Assembly (NCBI GenBank): GCA_009694215.1
Contig: SHVN01000006.1
Coordinates: forward strand, 1 to 51,639
Reading direction: 5' to 3'
Length of the DNA stretch: 51,639 bases
Source: Xanthobacteraceae bacterium
Lineage (GTDB): Bacteria; Pseudomonadota; Alphaproteobacteria; Rhizobiales; Xanthobacteraceae
The position numbers and the translations under genes were made by a program. This document shows, piece after piece, positions 27,860 to 36,836 of this stretch (its first letter is position 1; each line of letters starts with the position of its first letter). Under the pieces are notes generated by a model, which was not told the DNA's origin, searched no databases, and saw only the letters and a list, made by a program, of their open reading frames with translations.

Positions 27860-28348
27860 CTACCAGTCGGGCCAGACCGGGATGGCCAGCCCGAGGCCGG
27901 CGATGAAGACGCCCCACGACAGGGCGATCAGCGCCAACGCCGCGATTGCCGTCTCCATCGGACGCAAGCTCCGGGTTGCCAGCGCGCCGATCACGGTGAT
28001 CAGCAGGATCGCCAGCACGAGGCCGAGCCGCTCGATGCTCAGGCCAAACGCGACGAGGCCCATGGTGACGGACAGCATCGCGCGCCAGCCTAGCGGCGAC
28101 GAGCGCAACGGGGGCGCCGGCTGGCGCAGACCCTGGGCGAAAACGATTAGGCCCAATCCCAGCAGCACCCAGCACAGCAGACGCGGCATGTAGCCGGTGC
28201 CCATTCGCAGCGCGGTGCCGACCGGGTAGTTGCGCGACGCCCACAGGCCGAACGCGGCGATGACGATGAATAGCAGCCCGGAGAGCACATCGGCGCGGGC
28301 GAGAATCTCCCACCCGGGTGGTCTTGCTGGGCGGGACACATCGCTCAT
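27860..28348 (-). CDS. tctB: Tripartite tricarboxylate transporter small permease TctB
   Basis: A 162-residue four-helix membrane protein of the TctB family: LSGLLFIVIAAFGLWASRNYPVGTALRMGTGYMPRLL contains the typical Gly/Pro-rich GTGYMPR motif after helix 1. It pairs with TctA. Its ATG overlaps the stop of the upstream CocE-like hydrolase by four bases, so the hydrolase and permease are made together. This suggests that the hydrolase acts on the imported compound or a close relative. Confidence 0.92.
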   Translation of the reverse strand: MSDVSRPARPPGWEILARADVLSGLLFIVIAAFGLWASRNYPVGTALRMGTGYMPRLLCWVLLGLGLIVFAQGLRQPAPPLRSSPLGWRAMLSVTMGLVAFGLSIERLGLVLAILLITVIGALATRSLRPMETAIAALALIALSWGVFIAGLGLAIPVWPDW

Positions 28349-30027
28349 GATTTGGGAATGACCGGAAGCAGAAGGTAGGACTCGTATTCCCCGCCGGCAT
28401 GGATTGTGTTTGTCCCGGTGTTGTAGTCGGCGTGATAGTGCAGGTACGACTGGCTGCCGACGCCGTCGCGCGGCTGCACGTCGAGCTGAATGCGATGGCC
28501 CTTCTGAAACGTCATCGAGGTCGGCCAGATTTCGACATCGACCTTCACGATTTCGCCGGGCTCCAAGAACAGCCGCCGCGTGTGCTTGTGATACGGCCGG
28601 TACGGCCGCGACAATTTCGGATCGAGCTCGCGGTGCGAAACGCGGAGCCAGCCCTTCGCCACCGGCACCGGCGTGCCCTGCTGGCCGGTCTCCATCATCT
28701 CATTTCCCTCGGCGTCAAAATGGCGCAGCGTCAGGAACAGGTCCATGTCCTCGCTCTCGCTCGACACATGGAACGTCGCGGCCAACGGCCCGGTGATCTC
28801 GGTGTCCTGTTCCATCGGCGGGGTCGAGAGAGCGATGCCCATGCCGGGCTTGATGCCGCCGCCCATCACCTGCGACGAAGCAGCCGAGGTCGAGCCCATC
28901 GTGCCGAGGCTGAACGCAGGATAGGTACACGAGCTGGCCTTGGTGGGCTTCTCGCGCACCAGGCTGCCGACCCGTGGCTCCTGGCCGGAGGTGGCCGCGG
29001 ATACATCGAAATAGAGTTTCGTCCATTGCGTGCGCGCTAGCGGCCACTCGTGCTCGTGCCGCCACTCGATCACGTCCCTACCCTTACGAATCGCAAGCTT
29101 GACTGGCGGCTCGTCCATCACGCCGTTGTCGATGCCCTTGAGCCAGTGGTCGAGGAAGCGGAGCTGATCGCACTTGCCTTCGTCGGTGTAGAACGGATGC
29201 ACATGCGAGCCGTTTTGAATGCGAAGCTTCTTGTGCTTCGACGGTGAACGCATGAACGCTTCTGTGTTGCCGCGCAGATGCAGCGCGAATCCGGTCCAGT
29301 TGCCGACCGAAAGAAACGGGACGGTGATCTTGTCCCATTGCGCCTGTGAGCCGCGCAGCACCCCGCTGTCCAGATTGTGATGCAGCCAATGCCACATCGT
29401 ATTGGTCTGCCAGCCGTCCGGCTGGTGCTGCGCCGCGCGGCCCATGACGTGATGCATCGTGTGCGCCGTGATCCAGTTGGTCATGAACACGCTGAGCAGG
29501 CCGCCGTGAAAAAGCGCGTCGCGGTAGATATCAGCGAAGCCCTCCCAGGGAATGATCGCCTTCAGGGACGGCGGCTGCAGATTGGCGACGAACCACTGGT
29601 TGATGGCGAAGTAGGAAATTCCCGAGAGCCCGACCTTACCGTTGCACCACGGCTGCGCCGCCGCCCATTCGATCGCGTCGTAGAAGTCGATGGCTTCCGC
29701 GAGCGACCACGGCTCGCACTGCCCCGGCGACTTGCCGCTGCCCCGTCCGTCCACCCGCACCGCGGCGTAGCCCTTCGGCACCCACCATTCGGGGGTGACG
29801 GTCTCCCAGTTCATGGAGGGTGTGGCCTTTTCCTCAAGCTGGGGCGGCGGCACCCAGAGCTTGTCCTTCTGGTACGGCCCGAGATTGAGGATCGCCGGGA
29901 ATTTTCCGCCGTCGTCCGGGCGAAACACGTCGGCCTTCAACCGCGCGCCGTCGCGCATCGGCACGTCGACGTCCTTCTCGATCAGGAGCTTGTAGGCGGT
30001 GTCGGAGCGTTTCACTTCGACGTTCAT
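28345..30027 (-). CDS. CocE/NonD-family alpha/beta hydrolase
   Basis: A 560-residue serine hydrolase of the X-Pro dipeptidyl-peptidase S15/CocE family. The N-terminal catalytic domain has VDVPMRDGARLKADVFRP, the oxyanion tyrosine region NLGPYQKDK, DGRGSGKSPG and the nucleophile motif GISYFA (Ser138; CocE has GVSYLG). A C-terminal jelly-roll domain follows (about residues 330-555, ending with HADYNTGTNTIH). It lacks a signal peptide, so it is cytosolic. Family members hydrolyse esters and amides such as cocaine or glutaryl-cephalosporins. It sits in the operon of three Bug receptors, tctB and tctA, which points to an ester or amide substrate being imported. Confidence 0.9.
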   Translation of the reverse strand: MNVEVKRSDTAYKLLIEKDVDVPMRDGARLKADVFRPDDGGKFPAILNLGPYQKDKLWVPPPQLEEKATPSMNWETVTPEWWVPKGYAAVRVDGRGSGKSPGQCEPWSLAEAIDFYDAIEWAAAQPWCNGKVGLSGISYFAINQWFVANLQPPSLKAIIPWEGFADIYRDALFHGGLLSVFMTNWITAHTMHHVMGRAAQHQPDGWQTNTMWHWLHHNLDSGVLRGSQAQWDKITVPFLSVGNWTGFALHLRGNTEAFMRSPSKHKKLRIQNGSHVHPFYTDEGKCDQLRFLDHWLKGIDNGVMDEPPVKLAIRKGRDVIEWRHEHEWPLARTQWTKLYFDVSAATSGQEPRVGSLVREKPTKASSCTYPAFSLGTMGSTSAASSQVMGGGIKPGMGIALSTPPMEQDTEITGPLAATFHVSSESEDMDLFLTLRHFDAEGNEMMETGQQGTPVPVAKGWLRVSHRELDPKLSRPYRPYHKHTRRLFLEPGEIVKVDVEIWPTSMTFQKGHRIQLDVQPRDGVGSQSYLHYHADYNTGTNTIHAGGEYESYLLLPVIPKS

Positions 30028-30062
30028 GACACACTCTCGGCATTCAAGTTCGTCGCTCGCTC

Positions 30063-31046
30063 CTACTCCGGCTTTTCGACCTTCACCGTCTCAGTCAGCT
30101 TGCGCCAATGCGCGACTTCCATCTCGTTCCACGCCTTGGCGTCCGCGAGCGACAAATTCGGCACCGCCTTGATCATCTGCTTCCTGAACGCCTCCTGTAC
30201 CGGCGCGGATTTCAACGCCGCCACTGTCGCCTTGTGGATGGCGTCGAGCACCTCCGGCGGAGTCTTGGCCGGGGCGTAGAGCGCCGACCATAGCCCCTTG
30301 CCGCTAGCGTAGCCGAGCTCCTTCAGCGTCGGCGCGTCGGGATATTCCGGCATCCGCTCCTCGGCCATCACCGCCAGCACTTTCAAAAGCCCGCCCTTGA
30401 TCACGCCGGCCGAGCTTGCGGCATTGACCAGCGCCACCTGCGCGTCGCCGGACACGAGATCGTTGGTGATGGCAGCGCCGCCGCCCTTGTTCGGAATGTG
30501 GATGAGCTTGAGACCGGCCCACTGCGCGAACGCCTCGGTGTCGTAGTGGTTGTTGCTGCCGACACCGACGCTGGCGTAACGCACCTTGCCCGGATTAGCC
30601 TTCGCCAGCGCGATGAACTCGCCGTAGTTCTTCGGCGCGAAGTCCTTTACGGTGGCGGCGAGGATGAGCGGCACCTCGCCCATCCGCGACACCATCACGA
30701 CCTCTTTGTCGTAGTCGATCTTGAACTTGTCCTTGTAGATGATTGGCGCGAGCACGTTGGTGCCGGGGTTGCCGACCTGCAGCGTGTAGCCGTCGGGCCG
30801 CGCCTTCACCATTTCCTCGATGGCGAGGATGCCGAAGGCGCCGGGCTTGTTCTCGACCACGATCTGCTGGCCGAGCTCATGCCGCATCTGATCGCCGACG
30901 ATGCGGATGACGATGTCGGTCGCGCTGCCGGCGCCGAACGGTACGACCACCTTGATCGGCTTGAAGGGATATTTATCCTGGGCTTGGGCAACGGAACCGC
31001 CGACGAGAACAGCGAACGATAGAAAAGCCAAAGTGATGCGTTTCAT
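30063..31046 (-). CDS. Bug-family TTT receptor, third of a tandem array
   Basis: A 327-residue periplasmic binding protein with a signal peptide (MKRITLAFLSFAVLVGGSVAQA). Its mature part starts YPFKPIKVVVPFGAGSATDIVIR and has the family segment PGAFGILAIEEMVKARPDGYTL. It is closely related in layout to the next receptor (31088-32074), sharing PGAFGILA(I/V)EEM and PDGYTL, so the two look like a tandem duplication that has diverged. It is immediately upstream of the hydrolase gene on the same strand. Confidence 0.92.
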   Translation of the reverse strand: MKRITLAFLSFAVLVGGSVAQAQDKYPFKPIKVVVPFGAGSATDIVIRIVGDQMRHELGQQIVVENKPGAFGILAIEEMVKARPDGYTLQVGNPGTNVLAPIIYKDKFKIDYDKEVVMVSRMGEVPLILAATVKDFAPKNYGEFIALAKANPGKVRYASVGVGSNNHYDTEAFAQWAGLKLIHIPNKGGGAAITNDLVSGDAQVALVNAASSAGVIKGGLLKVLAVMAEERMPEYPDAPTLKELGYASGKGLWSALYAPAKTPPEVLDAIHKATVAALKSAPVQEAFRKQMIKAVPNLSLADAKAWNEMEVAHWRKLTETVKVEKPE

Positions 31047-31087
31047 TTGAAACTCCCTGCTCTTCCCATTGCGCCCGTCTTGCTCGG

Positions 31088-32074
31088 CTACTCCGCCAGC
31101 TCGATCTTCACTTCCGACGTGATCTTACGCCACGCATCGAGTTCGCCTTTGAGCCAAGTCTTGGCCTCGTCGGGCGACTCGCTGATCTTGAGGCTGACGA
31201 GCTGCTTGTCGAACGCCTCCTTGAGTGCCGGCTGCTTCGAAGCCTCGACGACCGCCTTGAACAGCGTGTCGATCACCGGCCGGGGCGTCGCCGCCGGCGC
31301 CAGCATGCTCTGCCAGTGCAGCGTTCCGACGCCCTTGAAGCCCGCCTCTGCCATCGTCGGAACGTCCGGGTAGCCGGGCACGCGCTGCTCCGCGACCACC
31401 GCGAGCGGCTTGAGCTTGCCGGCCTTGATCATCGCCGCGGAGGATGCGGAGTTCAGGAATGCCACCTGCGCATCGCCGACCACGAGGTCGTTGAGCATGC
31501 CAGCGGCGCCGGTCTTGTTCGGAATGTGATTCATCTCGATCCCGGCGCGGCGCGCGAAGATTTCCATATCGAAGTGCGGGAAGGAGCCTATGCCCGCGCT
31601 GGTGTAGCGTATCTTGCCGGGATTCGTCTTGGCTTGCGTCATCAGGTCCTTGACGTCCTTCACGTCGAAGTTCGTGTTTGTGACGATAAGAAACGACGGA
31701 TAGATGTTGAGGCGCGCGACCGAAACCACGTCCTTCTCGAAGTCGATCTTGAACTTGTTCTTGAACAGAACCGGCGTGATGGCGTTGGTCGAGACGTTGC
31801 CGATCATCAGCGTGTAGCCGTCCGGCCTGGATCGCGCCATTTCCTCGACGGCGAGAATGCCGAACGCGCCCGGCTTGTTCTCGACCACAAACTGCTGGCC
31901 GAGACCGTTCTTGAGCTGGTCGCCGAAGATGCGCGCGGTGATATCCGTCCCGCCGCCCGGCGCGTATGGCACGACGATCTTCACCGGCTTCGACGGATAT
32001 TTGTCCTGCGCAACCGCTGTTCCGCCAATCGCAAGGGCAAATCCGGACAACAGCATCAGAGTTAACCGCTTCAT
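31088..32074 (-). CDS. Bug-family TTT receptor, second of a tandem array
   Basis: A 328-residue receptor with signal peptide MKRLTLMLLSGFALAIGGTA and mature start YPSKPVKIVVPYAPGGGTDITAR, including the carboxylate-binding GGGTD loop. PGAFGILAVEEMARSRPDGYTL matches the next receptor in the operon. Gaps to its neighbours are short (41 and 104 bases) with no obvious terminators. It should feed TctAB with a related but different ligand. Confidence 0.93.
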   Translation of the reverse strand: MKRLTLMLLSGFALAIGGTAVAQDKYPSKPVKIVVPYAPGGGTDITARIFGDQLKNGLGQQFVVENKPGAFGILAVEEMARSRPDGYTLMIGNVSTNAITPVLFKNKFKIDFEKDVVSVARLNIYPSFLIVTNTNFDVKDVKDLMTQAKTNPGKIRYTSAGIGSFPHFDMEIFARRAGIEMNHIPNKTGAAGMLNDLVVGDAQVAFLNSASSAAMIKAGKLKPLAVVAEQRVPGYPDVPTMAEAGFKGVGTLHWQSMLAPAATPRPVIDTLFKAVVEASKQPALKEAFDKQLVSLKISESPDEAKTWLKGELDAWRKITSEVKIELAE

Positions 32075-32178
32075 GTCATTCCTCCTGTGCGATCCTGTGT
32101 TTGTTCACGTCAGTGGGACGTCAGTGCGCCACACCACCTTGATGCCACGCAGCCCAGCGCGCGGATGTTGCCGCGCTG

Positions 32179-33168
32179 CTACTGTTTCTCGATCCCCGCC
32201 GACTTCGCGAGCGCGTCGGTGTCCATGACGTCCGTCTTGAAATACTTGTCGAACTCCGGCTGCGACATCGGCAGCGGCTCGATCGCGAGCTTCGCCAGCC
32301 GCTCCTTGACGCCTGGATCGGCGATAGCCTTCTGCGTCTCGTCGTAGAGCTTATTGACCACGTCCGGCGGGGTCTTCGCGGGAACGAACACGCCATTCCA
32401 GAACGCATAGGCTGCCTTCGGCAATCCGGCTTCGGCCGTGGTCGGGACGTCCGGCAGCAATGACGCGCGCTTGTTGGAACTGACCGCCAGTGCCGTGACC
32501 TTGCCGTCCTTGATCAGAGCCAGCGCCGGAGCGAGCGGCAGGAAGTAGTAATCGATGCGTCCGGCCATCACTTCCGTCAGCGCCTCGACCGGGCCCTTGA
32601 ACGGAATGTGCTGGGACTTGATGCCAGCCGCGACGTTGAATTTTTCCGCGGCCAGATGCGAAGCCGCGCCGATTCCCGCCGAGGCGAAGTTCATCGCGCC
32701 GGGCTTGGCCTTGGCGGCGGCGATCAGGTCGCCGGCGGTCTTGAAGCCTTTCGACGGCGCGACGACCAGAACGCTCGGCTGAATACCGACGGCGCTCACG
32801 GCGATGAAATCGTTCATCGTGTCGTATGGCAGCGTCTTGTGCGTGACGTAAGCCGCGCTGAACGAGGCCGAGTGGAACAGGATGGTGTAGCCGTCCGGCG
32901 TGGCGCGAGCCGCCGCGCCGACCCCGATCGTGCCGCCCGCGCCCGCGCGATTGTCTATCACGATAGTTTGGCCGAGCTGCTTGCCGACCTGCTCGAGCAC
33001 GATGCGCGCGGTGATGTCGTTGGCGTTGCCGGGCGCGAACGGAATGATCGCCGTGATGTTGCGCGACGGATAATTCTGGGCGGATGCCTGTGGCACGACC
33101 GCGGTTGATCCCACGATCAGCGTGCCGAGCAGCAAGGCAGCGAGTTTGTTCGCTGAAAGCCTCATCAT
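32179..33168 (-). CDS. Bug-family TTT receptor, first gene of the operon
   Basis: A 329-residue receptor. I choose the ATG at 33168 because AGAGGA lies six bases before it; the following ATG is also possible. The signal peptide is MMRLSANKLAALLLGTLIVGS with cleavage near ASAQ. The mature part begins YPSRNITAIIPFAPGNANDITAR, so the usual GGGTD loop reads PGNAND, which suggests different ligand contacts from its two downstream paralogues. AGAGGTIGVGAAARATPDGYTI follows. It heads the operon that ends with tctA; its promoter must lie in 33169-33409. Confidence 0.93.
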   Translation of the reverse strand: MMRLSANKLAALLLGTLIVGSTAVVPQASAQNYPSRNITAIIPFAPGNANDITARIVLEQVGKQLGQTIVIDNRAGAGGTIGVGAAARATPDGYTILFHSASFSAAYVTHKTLPYDTMNDFIAVSAVGIQPSVLVVAPSKGFKTAGDLIAAAKAKPGAMNFASAGIGAASHLAAEKFNVAAGIKSQHIPFKGPVEALTEVMAGRIDYYFLPLAPALALIKDGKVTALAVSSNKRASLLPDVPTTAEAGLPKAAYAFWNGVFVPAKTPPDVVNKLYDETQKAIADPGVKERLAKLAIEPLPMSQPEFDKYFKTDVMDTDALAKSAGIEKQ

Positions 33169-33339
33169 TGCGTTTCCTCTGATTGTTTTTGTGATTGATC
33201 CCACCGGGATTTTGGCACGGTGGGCAAGGACATGCCACCGGCGACTAATGCGGCATCTCGCGCCGCTGCCCAAGCCGCAGGCACCTTGGGCAAGCGTTTG
33301 CGCGCGCCGGAGCGCAGATGGTACCTTGGCTCCGAATCT

Positions 33340-33354
33340 TGGAACATCGTTCCA
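33340..33354. promoter_or_regulatory. Perfect IclR-type palindrome in the divergent promoter region
   Basis: TGGAACATCGTTCCA is a perfect palindrome of two TGGAAC half-sites with a 3-base centre. Its form matches IclR/KdgR-class operators (TGGAA...TTCCA). It lies 55 bases before the bicupin start at 33410 and 171 bases before the receptor start at 33168, in the only non-coding stretch that can hold both promoters. The IclR gene at 41.7-42.5 kb is a candidate regulator. Confidence 0.55.
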
Positions 33355-33409
33355 CATAAAAGAACACGCTGACCCGCCCTGCGGCCGGCAAGCATTCGGA
33401 GAGAAAATC

Positions 33410-34552
33410 ATGGCCAAGGACGCCATCGTTTCGGACGAGTTTGCCAGAAAATTCGCGACCGAAAAAGAGACGCCCTACACCCGCTGGGTGAAGAGTGAAG
33501 GACTCGACATCATCAGCTCGACCTACGTGCAAAACTTGCACACGGTCGAACTCAAGCCCTGGGCGCGACGCGGCGGCGCGGGCGTGTTCCTGAACCACGA
33601 GGCGTCGCGCACCTCCAACGACTGCTACGTCTGTGAGATTCCGCCGGGCAAGACGCTCGCTCCGCAGCGGCAGTTGTTCGAGGAAACCATCCTGATCCTG
33701 AGCGGCCGCGGCTCCACCACGGTGTGGAACGACGCCGGTCAGCGCATGACCTTCGAATGGAAGGCGGGCGCGCTGTTCGCAATCCCGTTGAACTGCTGGC
33801 ACCAGCACTTCAACGGCTCGGGCCGCGATCCGGCGCGCTTTGTCTCGGTCACCAACGCGCCGATCGTCATCAACCTCTACGAGGACTTGGATTTCATCTT
33901 CCGCACCAACTACGACTTCAAGGGCCGCTTCAACGGCGAGCCGGATTATTTTAGCGCCAAGGACGAAACCAAGGGCTTCCTGCTCGCAACCAACTTCGTG
34001 CCGGACGCGGTCAACCTGCCGCTGATCGCGGCGAAGGAGCGCGGCGCTGGCGGCGGGCACATCCGCTTCAACTTCGCGAAGTCTTCGCTCAACAGCCACA
34101 TCTCGCAATTTCCCATAGGCACCTACAAGAAGGCGCACGCCCACGGGCCGGGCGCGCATGTCATCATCCTGTCGGGCGAAGGCTATTCGCTGATGTGGCC
34201 GGAGGGCGACAAGCCGCGCTATTACAAATGGGAGGTCGGCACCATGATCGTGCCGCCGAACATGTGGCTGCATCAGCACTTCAACACCGGCACGACTCCG
34301 GCGCGCTATCTCGCCTTCAAGCACGAGGGCGTCGCCATCCGCAACGCCCAGGGCGTGCCGAAGGCCTGGATCAGCAAGCGGCAGGGCGGCGACCAAATCG
34401 ACTATTCCGACGAGAACCCCGAGACGCGTAAGGAGTTCGAGCAGGAGCTTACGAAGCACGGGCTCAAGTCCGCCATGGACAAGGCCTACGCCGCAGAGAA
34501 GGCCGACCAGGCCCCGGCAAAGATCGAGGAAGAGGAGAAGGCTCATGCATGA
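33410..34552 (+). CDS. Two-domain cupin, first of an overlapping pair
   Basis: A 380-residue bicupin. The ATG at 33410 follows GGAGAGA. The N-terminal cupin (about residues 74-150) has lost the metal-binding His pair of motif 1: the HxH position reads QRQ (Gln86, Gln88), while motif 2 keeps NCWHQHFN. The C-terminal cupin (about residues 233-310) keeps HAH (His243, His245) and His288/His290 in LHQHFN, so it probably binds one metal; the usual motif-1 Glu is replaced by His250. There is no signal peptide, so it is cytosolic. The architecture recalls gentisate or hydroxynaphthoate dioxygenases (bicupins with one iron), but the function is not proven. It overlaps the next gene by eight bases. Confidence 0.8.
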   Translation: MAKDAIVSDEFARKFATEKETPYTRWVKSEGLDIISSTYVQNLHTVELKPWARRGGAGVFLNHEASRTSNDCYVCEIPPGKTLAPQRQLFEETILILSGRGSTTVWNDAGQRMTFEWKAGALFAIPLNCWHQHFNGSGRDPARFVSVTNAPIVINLYEDLDFIFRTNYDFKGRFNGEPDYFSAKDETKGFLLATNFVPDAVNLPLIAAKERGAGGGHIRFNFAKSSLNSHISQFPIGTYKKAHAHGPGAHVIILSGEGYSLMWPEGDKPRYYKWEVGTMIVPPNMWLHQHFNTGTTPARYLAFKHEGVAIRNAQGVPKAWISKRQGGDQIDYSDENPETRKEFEQELTKHGLKSAMDKAYAAEKADQAPAKIEEEEKAHA

Positions 34553-35762
34553 CGTCCCAGGCGCGACCCACTGGCATGAACCTACCGGCGGCAAGCGCGC
34601 GGGCTTCGGCAAGTTCGGCCGGCCGAAGACGCCCTACGACCAATTCATGGAGTCCGAGGGCATTCCGGTGTTTCGCGACATCGGTGTGAGCAAGGTGCAG
34701 AACCTGCCGCTCGCGCCTTGGAAGCGCACCGGCGGCCGCGGCAGCTACATCCAGCTCCACGGCACCGAAGGAAAATGGGGCTGCTACATCGTCGAGGTGC
34801 CCGGCGCCGGCGCGCTCAATCCCGAGAAACACATCTACGAAGAAATCTACTTCGTGGTCGAAGGCCGCGGTACCACCGAAGTCTGGCTCGACAACGATTC
34901 CAAACGCCATGTCTTTGAATGGCAAAAGGGCTCGCTGTTCTCGATCCCCGTCAACGCCTGGCATCGCATCGTCAACGCCTCGTCCGCGCCGGCGTTGCTA
35001 CTCGCTGGCACCACCGCACCGAACCTGATGAACCTCATCAACAATGTCGGCGCGATCTTCGACTGCCCCTACCAGTTCCGCGACCGCTTCTCCGGCGCCG
35101 ACGACTTCTACAAATACAAGGACGACATCGAGCCCGATCCGGTGCGCGGGCTTGCCATGCGCCGCACCAACTTCGTCCCCGACATCGTCAACTGCGACCT
35201 GCCGCTCGACAACCGCCGCTCGCCCGGCTTCCGCCGCGTTGAGCCGTTTATGACCGGCAACACCTTTTATCTCTGGATCGGCCAGCACGAGAACGGCCGC
35301 TACTCCAAGGCGCATGCGCACACCTCGGCCGCGGTACTGATCTGCATCAAGGGCAAGGGCTACACCTACACCTGGCCAGAGCGGTGCGGCGTCAACCCGT
35401 GGAAGGACGGCCATCAGGATCAGATCAAGCGCGTCGATTACGAGCCGGTCGGACTCGTGTCGGCGGCGCCCGGCGGCGCGCGCTGGAACCACCAGCATTT
35501 CGGCGCATCGAAGGAACCGCTCCGGCTCACCGCCTGGTTCGGCCCGCACAACCCCGGCCGCGAGCCCGGGCCGCCCGGCGAGCAGCACATCGACTACACG
35601 GCGATGGACATCCCCGAAGGCGGCAGCGCAATCCCCTATTGGATGGAAGACCCGTACATCAAGGCAGAGTACGACGAGCGTCTGCGCCGTGAGGGCGTCG
35701 AGAACCGGATGAAGCCGGAGTACTACGACAAGAACTACAAGGGCGAGTTGCCGAAGGAGTAG
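34545..35762 (+). CDS. Two-domain cupin, second of an overlapping pair
   Basis: A 405-residue bicupin, paralogous to the upstream gene. Its N-terminal cupin keeps only part of motif 1 (EKHIYEE, His96 and Glu99/Glu100) and His140. The C-terminal cupin has the full set HAH (His257, His259) and NHQHFG (His316, His318). An insertion of roughly 30 residues lies between the two C-terminal motifs. The eight-base overlap with the upstream stop implies coupled translation, which fits a hetero-oligomeric enzyme with one metal site per subunit. The Tyr/Glu-rich tail (DEYDERLRREG-like region) is shared in style with the first protein. Function is unknown; an iron-dependent ring-cleaving or oxygenase role is an inference. 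Confidence 0.8.
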   Translation: MHDVPGATHWHEPTGGKRAGFGKFGRPKTPYDQFMESEGIPVFRDIGVSKVQNLPLAPWKRTGGRGSYIQLHGTEGKWGCYIVEVPGAGALNPEKHIYEEIYFVVEGRGTTEVWLDNDSKRHVFEWQKGSLFSIPVNAWHRIVNASSAPALLLAGTTAPNLMNLINNVGAIFDCPYQFRDRFSGADDFYKYKDDIEPDPVRGLAMRRTNFVPDIVNCDLPLDNRRSPGFRRVEPFMTGNTFYLWIGQHENGRYSKAHAHTSAAVLICIKGKGYTYTWPERCGVNPWKDGHQDQIKRVDYEPVGLVSAAPGGARWNHQHFGASKEPLRLTAWFGPHNPGREPGPPGEQHIDYTAMDIPEGGSAIPYWMEDPYIKAEYDERLRREGVENRMKPEYYDKNYKGELPKE

Positions 35763-35783
35763 ACGGGCGTTCTTCGTGCCGGC

Positions 35784-36797
35784 CTATTCGATGATCTGAC
35801 GCAGACGCTCGCCCTGCGCCTTCGGCACAGCCATCATTTCCGTGATAATTTTCTGCATCGCCTCGCCCGAGGAAGGTTCAATGTCGAATCTCTCGCGCCT
35901 GGCCGCCTCGATAAACGCCGGATCGCGGACCATCGTGTCGAATGCCTTGCGTAACGCGGCCACGCGCTCGGCCGGAACATCGGGCGCGGTGAAGATCGGC
36001 CGGCCGATGTGGGTCGATGCCGAAAGAACCCGCAAGAGCTGGCGGTCCTCCTCATTGGTCCCGAGATCCATCAGCAGCGGCACGTCGGGCAGGTCAGGCG
36101 CCTTCGCCAATCCGATCTGAACGAGGATGTTGATCTTCTTCTCAATGAGCCAGTCCGGCCGGGTCGTCTTCCATGAGGACCAACTGTTCGAGCCGCGGAC
36201 CTCGACCTCGCCACGCTCGAGCGCGAGGTTGACGTCGTTGCCCCCTGGATAGCCCAGAACAATCTTGAACTTGGTACCGAGCAGCGCGTTCATCGCCTTG
36301 GGATACTGCGACGAGGTCGACCCCCCGGTCGCGCCCACCGTGACCTCGCGGTGCTTGGCATCGTCGAGAGTCCTGATGCCAGACGTGTGCCACGCCGCGG
36401 TGGTGTTGTTCTCCATGTTCGGATTGCCGATATAGATGAATTTCGTCGTGTCGAAATTGATCCGCTTGTCGCCGGCTGCCTGCTGCAGCGACAGCGACTG
36501 GTCGGCGGTGGCGAGCACGGTGCCGTCGCGCGGGGCGATGTTGTAGATCCAGTTGGCCGCGGCGCGGGAACCGGCGCCCGGCATGTTGCGCGGCACGATC
36601 AGCGGCTTTCCGGGAATGTAGTTGCCGAGTTGGCGCGCGACGAGTCGCGCATACAGATCGTAGGTCCCGCCGGGCGAATAGCCGATGATCATATCGAGCT
36701 TCTTGCCGCGGTAGAAATCCTCGACCGACTGCTGACCGAATGCCCCGCCCGGCCATCCGGCAAACAGAACCGCAATCAGGAAGGCCATTCGCTTCAT
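35784..36797 (-). CDS. TTT-family receptor, long-loop subtype
   Basis: A 337-residue periplasmic receptor with signal peptide MKRMAFLIAVLFAGWPGGAFG. The mature start is VEDFYRGKKLDMIIGYSPGGTYDLYAR, characteristic of a subgroup distinct from classic Bug proteins (FYxGKxxxxxIGYxxGGxYDxYAR). The same pattern reappears in the partial receptor at 51433. RNMPGAGSRAAANWIYNIAPRDGTV follows. It converges with the bicupin pair and diverges from the EutA-like gene, with only 39 bases between the two divergent starts. Confidence 0.85.
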   Translation of the reverse strand: MKRMAFLIAVLFAGWPGGAFGQQSVEDFYRGKKLDMIIGYSPGGTYDLYARLVARQLGNYIPGKPLIVPRNMPGAGSRAAANWIYNIAPRDGTVLATADQSLSLQQAAGDKRINFDTTKFIYIGNPNMENNTTAAWHTSGIRTLDDAKHREVTVGATGGSTSSQYPKAMNALLGTKFKIVLGYPGGNDVNLALERGEVEVRGSNSWSSWKTTRPDWLIEKKINILVQIGLAKAPDLPDVPLLMDLGTNEEDRQLLRVLSASTHIGRPIFTAPDVPAERVAALRKAFDTMVRDPAFIEAARRERFDIEPSSGEAMQKIITEMMAVPKAQGERLRQIIE

Positions 36798-36836
36798 CGG
36801 ACTTCAGCCTTGACCTCGGGCGTGCGGTGATAGGTT

